Shown: one piece after another, positions 1 to 6,679 of the stretch
Layout of the letters: each line of letters starts with the position of its first letter
How positions within the stretch are numbered: the stretch's first letter is position 1
Assembly (NCBI GenBank): GCA_945888895.1
Contig: CAMDAY010000088.1
Coordinates: 1-8,486, forward strand
DNA from: Dehalococcoides mccartyi
Lineage (GTDB): Bacteria > Chloroflexota > Dehalococcoidia > UBA2979
Direction: 5' to 3'
DNA length: 8,486 nt
Program-made: the position numbers and the translations under genes
Notes under the pieces: generated by a model
Databases searched by the model: none
Told to the model about the DNA's origin: nothing
What the model saw: only the letters and a program-made list of their open reading frames with translations

Positions 1-1431
1 CCGGTGGCGCTCGCGGTGAGCACGACCTCGATGCCCGCCGGCCAGGTGGGCGTCGCTTACTCGCTGACCGCGGCGGCTACAGGCGGTACCTCGCCGTACA
101 CGTGGTCGGTCTCCTCGGGCGTGCTGCCAGCGGGCATCTCGCTGAACACCTCGACGGGCGAGCTCGCGGGCACGCCGAGCGCGACCGGCACGTCGAGCTT
201 CGTTGTCATGCTGTCCGACAGCGCATCGCACGTTGCGATGAAGGCGCTCACGCTCACGGTCAACAGTTCGGTCGTCACGCCGCCTCCGCCCCCGCCGCCC
301 CCGAAGTGGGACGACAAGGACAAATGGGACGACAAGAAGCACAAGTACGACGACAAGCACTGGTACCAGGACTACTTTTACGGTCAGTTCCTGACCGGCG
401 GTGACAAGGTCGCCGCGTACATCAACGGCCTGCTCTGCGGCAGCGATGTCGCCGGCAGGTCGGGCCAGTGGTCGATCCTCATCCGCGCCGATGCGCGCTG
501 CCGCCCGATGCCCGGCTCGCCCGTCGCGTTCACGCTGAACGGCGTACCTGCGACCGCGTCGCCTGCCGCGGTGTGGCGTCCGCGGGCGCTGCCGATGGAC
601 ACGTACGGTTACACGCTGATCCCGGTCATCGGCACGACGCCGGTCTCTGGCACCGCGATCTTCTCCGGTGGCGGTCTGACGAGCGGTGCCCAAGTGGCGG
701 CGTACATGAGCGGCAACCTCTGCTCCACGTCCACCGTCGGCAGCTCCGGCACGTGGTCGCTCTCGATCGCATCGACGGCTTCGTGCGCTCCGACGGCGGG
801 CGCGACGGTCGGGTTCACCGTCGGCGGCAACACCGCTGTGGCGACGCCCGCCGCCACGTGGCAGTCGGGTGGCAACGGTACCTACACGCTCGTCGTGGGC
901 ACGGGCCCGACGACGGGTACCGACCTGCTGCCGTTCCAGGCATACGGCTCGGGCCTCCTCGCCGGGGCGCAGGTCCAGGCGATGAACTACGGCACGGCGA
1001 TCGCGACCGCGACCGTCGACGCCGGTGGCAACTGGGTCCTCGACATCCCGGCGCTCGCCGCGGCCACGGGCGATGTCATCTCGTTCTCGGTGAACGGGGC
1101 GATGACCTCGCAGTCCGTGACCTTTGCGCCGGGCGGGTTCGTCCTGCCGCCGGGCCTCGCGCTCACGGCGGGTGCGGGTACCGGCACCTTCGCGTCGCCG
1201 CCGAACTTCGGTACCGGCAAGATGGCGCAGGTGGTCTTCACCGGCGGCACGGTCGCCCAACTCGATGCGGCGACCAGCGCCGCGGGTGGCACGGGCGCGT
1301 GGGTGCAGGACAGCACCGGCGCGTTCCGCCTCCTCATCGTCGGCGCGCCCGCGTTCCTGCGGACGGCGTTCGAGGCAGCGTTCCCCGCCGGATTCACGAC
1401 GGTGACCGGAGTGACGGTGACGCGCAGCTAG
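1..1431 (+). CDS. Secreted Ig-like/repeat-domain surface protein, 5' end outside the window
   Basis: The frame is open from the left edge to TAG at 1429-1431. The GTG at 4 is probably internal, because it falls inside an Ig-like module, so the true N-terminus and any signal peptide lie upstream. Counting from that GTG, residues 1-91 form a putative Ig (He_PIG-type) domain with the family-like signatures SPYTWS, LPAGISLN and GELAGTPS. Residues 93-100 are eight prolines. Residues 101-120 hold three K-W/Y-D-D-K units. Three related beta-rich modules follow at about 133-192, 228-287 and 321-374. The first two each carry two Cys exactly 21 residues apart (C145/C166, C240/C261), which suggests one disulfide per module; the third lacks both. 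The last 95 residues form a separate Gly/Ala-rich domain. There are no catalytic motifs and no terminal membrane helix or LPXTG. A structural or adhesive cell-surface role is inferred from the architecture; the protein family is not recognised. Confidence 0.8.
   Translation, partial: PVALAVSTTSMPAGQVGVAYSLTAAATGGTSPYTWSVSSGVLPAGISLNTSTGELAGTPSATGTSSFVVMLSDSASHVAMKALTLTVNSSVVTPPPPPPPPKWDDKDKWDDKKHKYDDKHWYQDYFYGQFLTGGDKVAAYINGLLCGSDVAGRSGQWSILIRADARCRPMPGSPVAFTLNGVPATASPAAVWRPRALPMDTYGYTLIPVIGTTPVSGTAIFSGGGLTSGAQVAAYMSGNLCSTSTVGSSGTWSLSIASTASCAPTAGATVGFTVGGNTAVATPAATWQSGGNGTYTLVVGTGPTTGTDLLPFQAYGSGLLAGAQVQAMNYGTAIATATVDAGGNWVLDIPALAAATGDVISFSVNGAMTSQSVTFAPGGFVLPPGLALTAGAGTGTFASPPNFGTGKMAQVVFTGGTVAQLDAATSAAGGTGAWVQDSTGAFRLLIVGAPAFLRTAFEAAFPAGFTTVTGVTVTRS
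304..363 (+). repeat. Three tandem K-W/Y-D-D-K coding repeats after a poly-Pro hinge
   Basis: The codons spell KWDDKD, KWDDKKH and KYDDKHW directly after an eight-proline run (280-303). The units are 18, 21 and 21 nt and remain similar at DNA level (AAGTGGGACGACAAG, AAATGGGACGACAAG, AAGTACGACGACAAG), which points to recent duplication. The patch is strongly charged and aromatic, unlike the Gly/Ala/Thr-rich modules on either side. It could be a metal- or polyanion-binding linker or a spacer; the sequence does not decide. Confidence 0.8.
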
Positions 1432-1454
1432 CGTGCCCGCTCCGGCGAGACGAG

Positions 1455-1480
1455 GACGGGCGCCCGCGCGGGCGCCCGTC
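1455..1480. terminator. Bidirectional terminator-like palindrome between convergent genes
   Basis: This is a perfect inverted repeat with 11-bp arms (1455-1465 and 1470-1480) around GCGC, so all 26 nt are self-complementary. It begins 24 nt after the stop of the surface-protein gene and ends 24 nt before the stop of ktrA, placing it centrally for both transcripts. There is no clear T-tract on either side (TCTGGTGT on the plus strand), so strict Rho-independent function is uncertain. A strong GC hairpin that ends transcription or protects both 3' ends is the simplest reading. Confidence 0.6.
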
Positions 1481-1504
1481 TGGTGTACGGCGGGGCAGGG
1501 GCGG

Positions 1505-2164
1505 TCATTCCGAGATGGTCGCGAAGAAGCGCTCCATCTCCTCGAGCTCGCCGCCGATGACGAGCACGTCGCCCGCGCGGAGCAGGGTGCTGCTGTCCGG
1601 GTACACCGTCACCCGCGCGCCCCGTGCGAGGAGCATGAGCGCCAGCTTGAACGCACCCGTCGCCATCGCCTCGCCGATCGTGTGGTCCACCATCGATGTC
1701 GGGACGACCACCTTGCTCACGGCGTAGCCCTCGACGACATCGAGGGAGTCGGTGATCGCGGCCGAGGACCATGAGTGGGCGACACGGAGGCCGGTGTCCC
1801 GCTCGGGATACACCACGCGGTCAGCGCCGACGCGCGTCAGGATGTCGCCGTGCATCTCGTTGCGCGCCTTCACGATCACGCGCGGGATGCCGAGTCGCTT
1901 CAACACCAGCGTGGCGAGGATGCTCGTCTCAAGGCTGCCGGTGATACAGACGATCGCGGCGTCGAAGTCGCGGACGCCCAGTTGCACCAGCGTGTCCTCG
2001 TCCGTCACGTCGGCCTGCACCACGTGCGAGAGGTTCTCGGAGAGCCGTTGCACGACCAGCAGGTCGCTGTCCATGCCCAGGACCTCGTGGCCGAACCGCA
2101 CCAGCTCCGTGGCGACCGCCGAACCGAAGCGACCGAGCCCGAGGACGACGACCTGCTGCTTCAT
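1505..2164 (-). CDS. ktrA: Potassium uptake regulatory subunit, TrkA/KtrA family
   Basis: This 219-aa protein has the usual length for a single-RCK KtrA. Known family role: a cytosolic ring of RCK subunits binds nucleotides and gates the KtrB membrane channel. Residues 1-130 are a Rossmann-type RCK_N (TrkA_N) domain with the dinucleotide motif G9-L-G11-R-F-G14 at the end of the first strand and Asp32 at the end of the second, where an acidic residue normally holds the ribose. Residues about 135-219 are the RCK_C (TrkA_C) domain, rich in Val/Leu strands and ending in an acidic helix (GELEEMERFF). The ATG at 2162-2164 is preceded by AAAGGAA (2171-2177 on the minus strand), a good ribosome binding site. 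It starts 36 nt after the ktrB stop, so the two are very likely one operon. All key residues are present. TrkA proper has two RCK copies; the single copy favours the KtrA name. Confidence 0.93.
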   Translation of the reverse strand: MKQQVVVLGLGRFGSAVATELVRFGHEVLGMDSDLLVVQRLSENLSHVVQADVTDEDTLVQLGVRDFDAAIVCITGSLETSILATLVLKRLGIPRVIVKARNEMHGDILTRVGADRVVYPERDTGLRVAHSWSSAAITDSLDVVEGYAVSKVVVPTSMVDHTIGEAMATGAFKLALMLLARGARVTVYPDSSTLLRAGDVLVIGGELEEMERFFATISE

Positions 2165-2200
2165 CGAGTATTCCTTTGCACTGCATCGCAGCGAGACCGG

Positions 2201-3682
2201 CTAGCCAATGTTGATCTCGCCCTGTGCGTAACGCAGGCGATCGTGCCGCTCGAACCGCTCCGCGATCGCGATCGCGAATGTTAACGGACCGAGACGCCCA
2301 ATGAACATCGTTACGATGATCAGCCACTGCGACATGCCGTCGAGGGTGCCCGTGAAGTTCACCGATAGCCCGCACGTCGCGAACGCGGAGACCACCTCGA
2401 ACAGCACGACGATGAACGGCGCATCGGTCATGATCGCGAGCATGAACGTGACGAAGGCGACGACCGCGACCGACAGCAGCGCGACGGACAGCGCGCGGTT
2501 CACCTGTCGCCACGAGATCTCGCGGTTGAATGCCTTCACGTGCTCGTCACCGCGGACGGAAGCGATGATCGTGAAGAAGAGCACCGTGAACGTGTTCATC
2601 TTCACGCCGCCGGCGGTCGAACCGGACGCGCCACCGATGAACATCAGCGCGATGAGCACCAGCAAGGTCTCGTCGTGCGCCTCGGCGAGGCTGAACGCGG
2701 TGAAGCCCGAGGTTCGCGCGTAGATCGACTCGAAGATCGCAACGGGGACCGACTGGGCCAGCGGCATGTCGTGCAACATGCCGGGCGCGACCGCCTCGCT
2801 GCCCAGCATCACCACCGCGCCCACGAGGATGATCACCGCCGAGGTCGACAGCACGATCTTCGTGTTCAGTTGCAAGCGCCGCCAGCCCCTCGTGCGCCAC
2901 GCGTCGGACCAGACGGCGTACCCGATGCCGCCGAGGAACGTCAGCAGCGCGGCGCCGCCGAGCACGCCCGGGTTCGAGCCGTATTCCGTGAGGCTGCGCC
3001 CGCCGCCCTCGATGTCGAAGCCGGCGTTGTTGAACGCGGACACGGCCGTGAACAGCCCTCGCCAGATCTGCTCCAGTCCCAGCGCTCCGTCATGGACCGC
3101 GAATGATCCGATGAGCACCGCCGCGCCAGCCGCCTCGATCGCCAGCGTCGCCAGCACGATGCGGCGAACGAGCAACTGCACGGGGATCGCGCCGAGTTGT
3201 CCCGCGACCTCGCCCGTGGTGACGCGCTGACTCACGGAGACGCGGCGCCCGAACACCATCAGGAGCAGCGTGGCGCTTGTCATAAAGCCCAGGCCGCCGA
3301 ACTGGATGAGCAGCATGATGACGGCCTCACCGAAGGCCGACCACGTGTCGCGCGTGTCGATCACGGCCAGGCCTGTCACGCAGACGGCGGAGGTGGCGGT
3401 GAACAGCGCACGGAGGAAGGGTGCGCCCTCGCGAGACTCGGACGCGACCGGGAGCATGAGCAGCGCGGTGCCGACGACGATCAGCACCACGAACCCAACG
3501 ATCAGCAGCAGCACCCCGGGACGCCGAGGTTGCCTCACGATGGGGCGGCGGATCGTGATCTCCTGACTGGTCCGCCGCCCGCGCCGGATACGAAGGTTGC
3601 CTACCTGTGCGCCCCGGAGGGTGTCGCCGCTCGACTGCACGTGCCCTCGCAAATCATCGCCGACGGTCGGCGGCGGGCGCAT
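2201..3682 (-). CDS. ktrB: Potassium channel/transporter membrane subunit, KtrB/TrkH family
   Basis: This is the K+-translocating membrane subunit paired with the downstream KtrA. The chosen start (ATG, 3680-3682) gives 493 aa. After a basic N-terminal tail (about 54 residues, with RIRRGRR) come four membrane-pore-membrane repeats. Their pore loops carry the family's filter glycines: SAVCVTG104LAV, SAFNNAG221FDI, ARTSG326FTAF and SAFATCG438LSV. The glycine-rich stretch at 349-361 (FIGGASGSTAGGV) is the intramembrane gating loop typical of KtrB/TrkH, and RLGPLTF lies near the C-terminus. The frame is open further upstream to an ATG at 3818-3820 (539 aa). That extra stretch is low-complexity, lacks a spaced ribosome binding site and would overlap the divergent promoter, so the shorter form is preferred. 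The 3682 start has only a weak GGA seven bases upstream, so the exact start is uncertain although the family call is firm. Confidence 0.93.
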   Translation of the reverse strand: MRPPPTVGDDLRGHVQSSGDTLRGAQVGNLRIRRGRRTSQEITIRRPIVRQPRRPGVLLLIVGFVVLIVVGTALLMLPVASESREGAPFLRALFTATSAVCVTGLAVIDTRDTWSAFGEAVIMLLIQFGGLGFMTSATLLLMVFGRRVSVSQRVTTGEVAGQLGAIPVQLLVRRIVLATLAIEAAGAAVLIGSFAVHDGALGLEQIWRGLFTAVSAFNNAGFDIEGGGRSLTEYGSNPGVLGGAALLTFLGGIGYAVWSDAWRTRGWRRLQLNTKIVLSTSAVIILVGAVVMLGSEAVAPGMLHDMPLAQSVPVAIFESIYARTSGFTAFSLAEAHDETLLVLIALMFIGGASGSTAGGVKMNTFTVLFFTIIASVRGDEHVKAFNREISWRQVNRALSVALLSVAVVAFVTFMLAIMTDAPFIVVLFEVVSAFATCGLSVNFTGTLDGMSQWLIIVTMFIGRLGPLTFAIAIAERFERHDRLRYAQGEINIG

Positions 3683-3879
3683 CGAGGCGTCCGCGAGCCC
3701 TCTGAACTCTAGAGGAACGGCGCGGCCGCCACGAGTGGTCTCAATATCAGGGCTCCCGGAGCGGGGCGATGGCCCCACGACGGGCGTGATGGACAACGTG
3801 CACGATGCGTGCGGTACCATCCCCGGCGCATCGAGGTGAGCGCGCCGACATCGAGCGCCAGTCGCGGGGGAGTGCTGTC
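3683..3879. promoter_or_regulatory. Divergent control region between ktrB and the CoA-transferase gene
   Basis: These 197 bp must hold the promoters of both divergent genes. For the plus gene the best candidate is TGGACA (3790-3795) and TACCAT (3815-3820), separated by 19 bp, which matches 5/6 and 4/6 of the sigma-70 consensus with a slightly long spacer. Two short inverted repeats lie back to back: GCTCC-C-GGAGC (3752-3762) and GGGGC-GATG-GCCCC (3763-3776). They could be an operator or leader structure, but repeats this short are common in GC-rich DNA. No riboswitch was recognised upstream of ktrB. Confidence 0.35.
3866..3872 (+). promoter_or_regulatory. Ribosome binding site that fixes the CoA-transferase start
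   Basis: GGGGGAG lies seven bases before the ATG at 3880. The same frame is open upstream to 3805, but that earlier ATG codes for a stretch unlike the family, and the conserved N-terminal strand (VFEGFTVVELA) starts right after 3880. Confidence 0.7.
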
Positions 3880-6504
3880 ATGCCCGGAGTATTTGAGGGA
3901 TTCACGGTCGTCGAACTGGCCGACCGGCGGAATCAGTTCGCGGGCAAGCTGCTCGCCGAATCCGGAGCGCGCGTGATCCAGATCGAGCCGATCGCCGGCA
4001 GCCCGTCCAGGTGGACCGGGCCGTTCGTCCAGGATCAGCCTGATCCCGACCGCTGCCTGGACTACTGGTTCTACAACACCGGCAAGGACAGCATCTGCAT
4101 CGACATCGAGCGTGCGCCGGGACAGGATCTGCTGCGTCGGCTGCTCGCGACGGCGGACGTGTTCATCGAGAGCACGAAGCCGGGGACGCTGGCGGCGCTG
4201 GGTCTCGACTACGCCTCGGTCGCGCCGAGCAACGCGGGGTTGGTGTACCTCTCGCTCACCGACTTCGGACAGAGCGGGCCGTGGGTCGACCACGCGATGA
4301 ACGACCACGCGCACCTCGCCTCGGGCGGGGTGATGGGCAGCAGCGGCTACTCCGACCCACGCGAGACGCCGATCGGCGGGCAGCGCAACCACTCGTTCAG
4401 CATGTCCAGCGTGATCGCGACGCACACGATCACCGCCGCGCTCTTCGAGCGGCTGTCGAGTGGCCTCGGTCAGTACGTCGACCTCTCCATCCACGACTGC
4501 GTCGCCGTCAGCACGGAGGCCGCCGTGCCGCAGTGGCTCTGGTACAACCAGGGCCTCCTGCGCCAGACGGGCACTCACGCACGCCCGACGGTTGGCCGTC
4601 CGGCACAGATGAAGACCGCGGACGGCAAGTTCATCCAGGGGTCCAACGCGCAGTTCAATGACCGCAACTGGCCGCAGTTCGTCGCGTGGCTCAAGGAGGT
4701 CGGCGTCGGCGAAGACCTCTGGGACGAGAAGTGGAACGACGCCACCTACCGCAACGCGAACCTCCGCGCCGTCGTGGATCCGGTGCTCGAGGCGCTCTGC
4801 GAGAAGGTGCCCGCTGACGAGGCGTTCGTCCGGGGCCAGACGGTCGGCATCCCGTGGACGGTGATCCGCGCGCCCGAGGAGAACCTCGCGTTCGAGCACT
4901 TCAAGCAGCGTGGGTACTGGGTGGACGTGGAGCAGCCGGAGATCGGCAAGTCGGTCACGTTCCCTCGCGCGCTGTTCTCCGCCGATGCGCTCGGCTCGAG
5001 CCCTTCGAGGCGTGCGCCGCATCTCGGTGAGCACACGCGCACGATCCTCGCCGAGCTCGGGGTCGACGAGGCAGCCGTCGCGGCGCTGGTCCAGACCGGC
5101 GTGGTGCACGCGGGCGCAGACTCCGCCCCCGTCGCGTCGCCGCGCATCGCCGCCCGCGTCACCTCGACGCCTGCTCGCGAGTTCCAGCGCACTGCGCACG
5201 CGCCCGAGCTGGCGCCGGGCTTCCTCAACGGCACCAGGATCATCGACCTGTCGTGGAAGACGGTCGGTCCGGTCGCCGGGCGGATGCTCACGCCGTACGG
5301 CGCTGAGGTGATCCACATCGAGCCGCCGTTGCGCCCGGATGACCACCGCTTCGATGCGCACCCGTCCAACGGGGCAGAGCAGCAGGAGTGGACGGGGCGT
5401 CCGTGGCGCAGTGACTCGAACACGACGCCGTACTACTCGCACCCGTACTGGAACCAGCTGCACAGCGGCAAGCTGGCGGTGAACCTCAACACGAGGCACC
5501 CGGAGGGCAAGAAGCTCTTCGAGCGCCTCCTGAAGCAGAGCGACGCGTTAACCGAGAACTTCAGCGGCGGCGTCCTGTCGAGCTGGGACCTGGGCTGGGA
5601 GCAGCTGCACGCGCTCAATCCGAAGCTCGTCTACCACAGCACCTCGGGCTTCGGTCACCAGGGTGAGTGGGGCGGCTTCCGGTCGTACGGCCAGATCGCG
5701 CAGGGGGCGAGCGGGCTGACGTTCACCTCCGGCCTGCCGGGCAAGATGCCCGCGGGGTGGGGCTACTCGTATATGGACGTGACCGGCGGCTGGTGCAGCG
5801 GCCTCGGCCTGCTAATGGGCCTGATGCAGGCGAAGCGCACGGGCGAGGGCCTGCGCGTCGACTACGCGGTCACCGAGGCAGGCATGGCGCTCCTCGGCCC
5901 GTACTTCCTCGACTACCAGGTGAACGGACGGCCGACGCGTCGCCCCGGCTTCCCGCCGGGCAACCACAGCGAGTGGCCTGCGGTCGCGCCGCACAACACC
6001 TACCGCTGCGCCGGCATCGACCGGCAGGGGCAGGATTGGTGGGTGTTCATCGCCGCGGAGACGCAGCCGCAGTTCGAGGCGCTCTGCGCCGCCATCGGCA
6101 AGCCCGAGCTGCTCTCGGACCCGCGCTTCGCCACCAACGAGGCACGCGTCGCCAACCAGGACACGCTCGACGAGATCATCTCGACGTGGACCGCGCCCCG
6201 ACGACGCTACGAGATCCAGTCGGTGCTGCAGCAGGCGGGCGTCATCGCCGTCGCGGTGCAGGGCGCCGAGGACCGCGTGGAGTACGACGCGCAACTGCGC
6301 CACCGGGAGATGTACCCGGTGATCGCCGCGCCCGAGATCGGCGAGGTCGGCATCGAGCGCTTCGTGCCTCGCCTGTCGAGGACGCCCGCGGTCGCCGCGC
6401 GTCGCGCACCGCAGCTTCGCGAGCACACGGAGTACGTGTACGGCGACCTGCTTGGCCTCAGCAGCAGCCAGATGAGCGACCTCGAACGGGACGGGGTGAT
6501 CTAG
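3880..6504 (+). CDS. Tandem two-domain class III (CaiB/BaiF) CoA-transferase
   Basis: This 874-aa protein is about twice the usual 380-430 aa of the family because it contains two complete class III CoA-transferase domains. Domain 1 is about residues 5-405 and domain 2 about 448-870. The linker between them is Ala/Pro-rich. Each starts with the family's first strand and helix (GFTVVELADRR; GTRIIDLSWKTVGPVAGRML), and each ends with the usual tail (LGEHTRTILAELG; LREHTEYVYGDLLG). Known chemistry: CoA moves between carboxylates through a covalent aspartyl-CoA intermediate. By eye, domain 1 keeps that Asp (Asp159, in SGYSDPRETPIGG, matching GFWDGPP of formyl-CoA transferase). The equivalent loop of domain 2 reads SGLPGKMPAGWGYSYMD, with Gly621 where Asp is expected. 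The substrate cannot be read from the sequence. DddD (DMSP CoA-transferase/lyase) has the same two-domain plan but uses an Asp in its second domain, so this is a different arrangement. The neighbours give no pathway clue, and the gene appears to be transcribed alone. Confidence 0.9.
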   Translation: MPGVFEGFTVVELADRRNQFAGKLLAESGARVIQIEPIAGSPSRWTGPFVQDQPDPDRCLDYWFYNTGKDSICIDIERAPGQDLLRRLLATADVFIESTKPGTLAALGLDYASVAPSNAGLVYLSLTDFGQSGPWVDHAMNDHAHLASGGVMGSSGYSDPRETPIGGQRNHSFSMSSVIATHTITAALFERLSSGLGQYVDLSIHDCVAVSTEAAVPQWLWYNQGLLRQTGTHARPTVGRPAQMKTADGKFIQGSNAQFNDRNWPQFVAWLKEVGVGEDLWDEKWNDATYRNANLRAVVDPVLEALCEKVPADEAFVRGQTVGIPWTVIRAPEENLAFEHFKQRGYWVDVEQPEIGKSVTFPRALFSADALGSSPSRRAPHLGEHTRTILAELGVDEAAVAALVQTGVVHAGADSAPVASPRIAARVTSTPAREFQRTAHAPELAPGFLNGTRIIDLSWKTVGPVAGRMLTPYGAEVIHIEPPLRPDDHRFDAHPSNGAEQQEWTGRPWRSDSNTTPYYSHPYWNQLHSGKLAVNLNTRHPEGKKLFERLLKQSDALTENFSGGVLSSWDLGWEQLHALNPKLVYHSTSGFGHQGEWGGFRSYGQIAQGASGLTFTSGLPGKMPAGWGYSYMDVTGGWCSGLGLLMGLMQAKRTGEGLRVDYAVTEAGMALLGPYFLDYQVNGRPTRRPGFPPGNHSEWPAVAPHNTYRCAGIDRQGQDWWVFIAAETQPQFEALCAAIGKPELLSDPRFATNEARVANQDTLDEIISTWTAPRRRYEIQSVLQQAGVIAVAVQGAEDRVEYDAQLRHREMYPVIAAPEIGEVGIERFVPRLSRTPAVAARRAPQLREHTEYVYGDLLGLSSSQMSDLERDGVI

Positions 6505-6516
6505 CGAGTGCTGCGA

Positions 6517-6600
6517 TGGTGCCGGGAGTGGGACTCGAACCCACACGTCTTTCGACCGCGGGGTTTAAGCCCGCTGCGTCTGCCATTTCGCCACCCCGGC
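6517..6600 (-). tRNA. tRNA-Leu(UAA)
   Basis: The minus strand folds into a full cloverleaf. The acceptor is GCCGGGG / TCCCGGC with one G-U pair, followed by discriminator A (6520) and an encoded CCA (6517-6519). The D stem is GCG/CGC. The anticodon stem is GCGGG/CCCGC around CTTAAAC, giving anticodon UAA at 6565-6567. The long variable arm has the stem GTC-GAAA-GAC, as expected for a class II tRNA, and the T arm is GTGGG-TTCGAGT-CCCAC. A weak -10-like TACGAT lies 12 bp upstream of the mature 5' end (6613-6618 on the complement). The IS begins 62 bp upstream, so a promoter could be intact. The CoA-transferase gene converges on the tRNA 3' end with only 12 bp between and no hairpin. Confidence 0.96.
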
Positions 6601-6662
6601 TCGGTCGAGGTCATCGTACGGCGAACCTCGTGCGGCAGGCGATGAGACGGGTGACCCGCGCG

Positions 6663-6674
6663 TGACCTGCCCCC
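6663..6674 (+). repeat. Left terminal inverted repeat of the IS
   Basis: TGACCTGCCCCC pairs with the complement of 7884-7895 with one mismatch at position 8. It lies 5 bp beyond the orfB stop (6680-6682), the usual tight packing at the downstream end of an IS3 element. Confidence 0.8.
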
Positions 6675-6679
6675 GGTAT

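Noticed and set aside
468..1727. 419-aa plus-strand frame overlapping the surface-protein gene
   Set aside because: Composition is dominated by Arg/His/Gly and it runs through the convergent palindrome into antisense of ktrA; no domain is visible.
3709..5499. 596-aa minus-strand frame opposite the CoA-transferase gene
   Set aside because: It is Arg/Val-rich with no recognisable motif and lies fully antisense to a strongly conserved gene; typical of high-GC third-position bias.
3880..6504. Assignment as DddD (DMSP CoA-transferase/lyase)
   Set aside because: The two-domain plan is similar, but the catalytic Asp appears to be in the first half rather than the second, and no DMSP-related neighbours are present.
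5667..6665. 332-aa plus-strand frame within and beyond the CoA-transferase gene
   Set aside because: It is out of frame with the clearly conserved CoA-transferase, is Arg/Gly-rich as expected for GC-rich shadows, and ends in a peptide translated from the tRNA-Leu complement (GVGLEPTRL).
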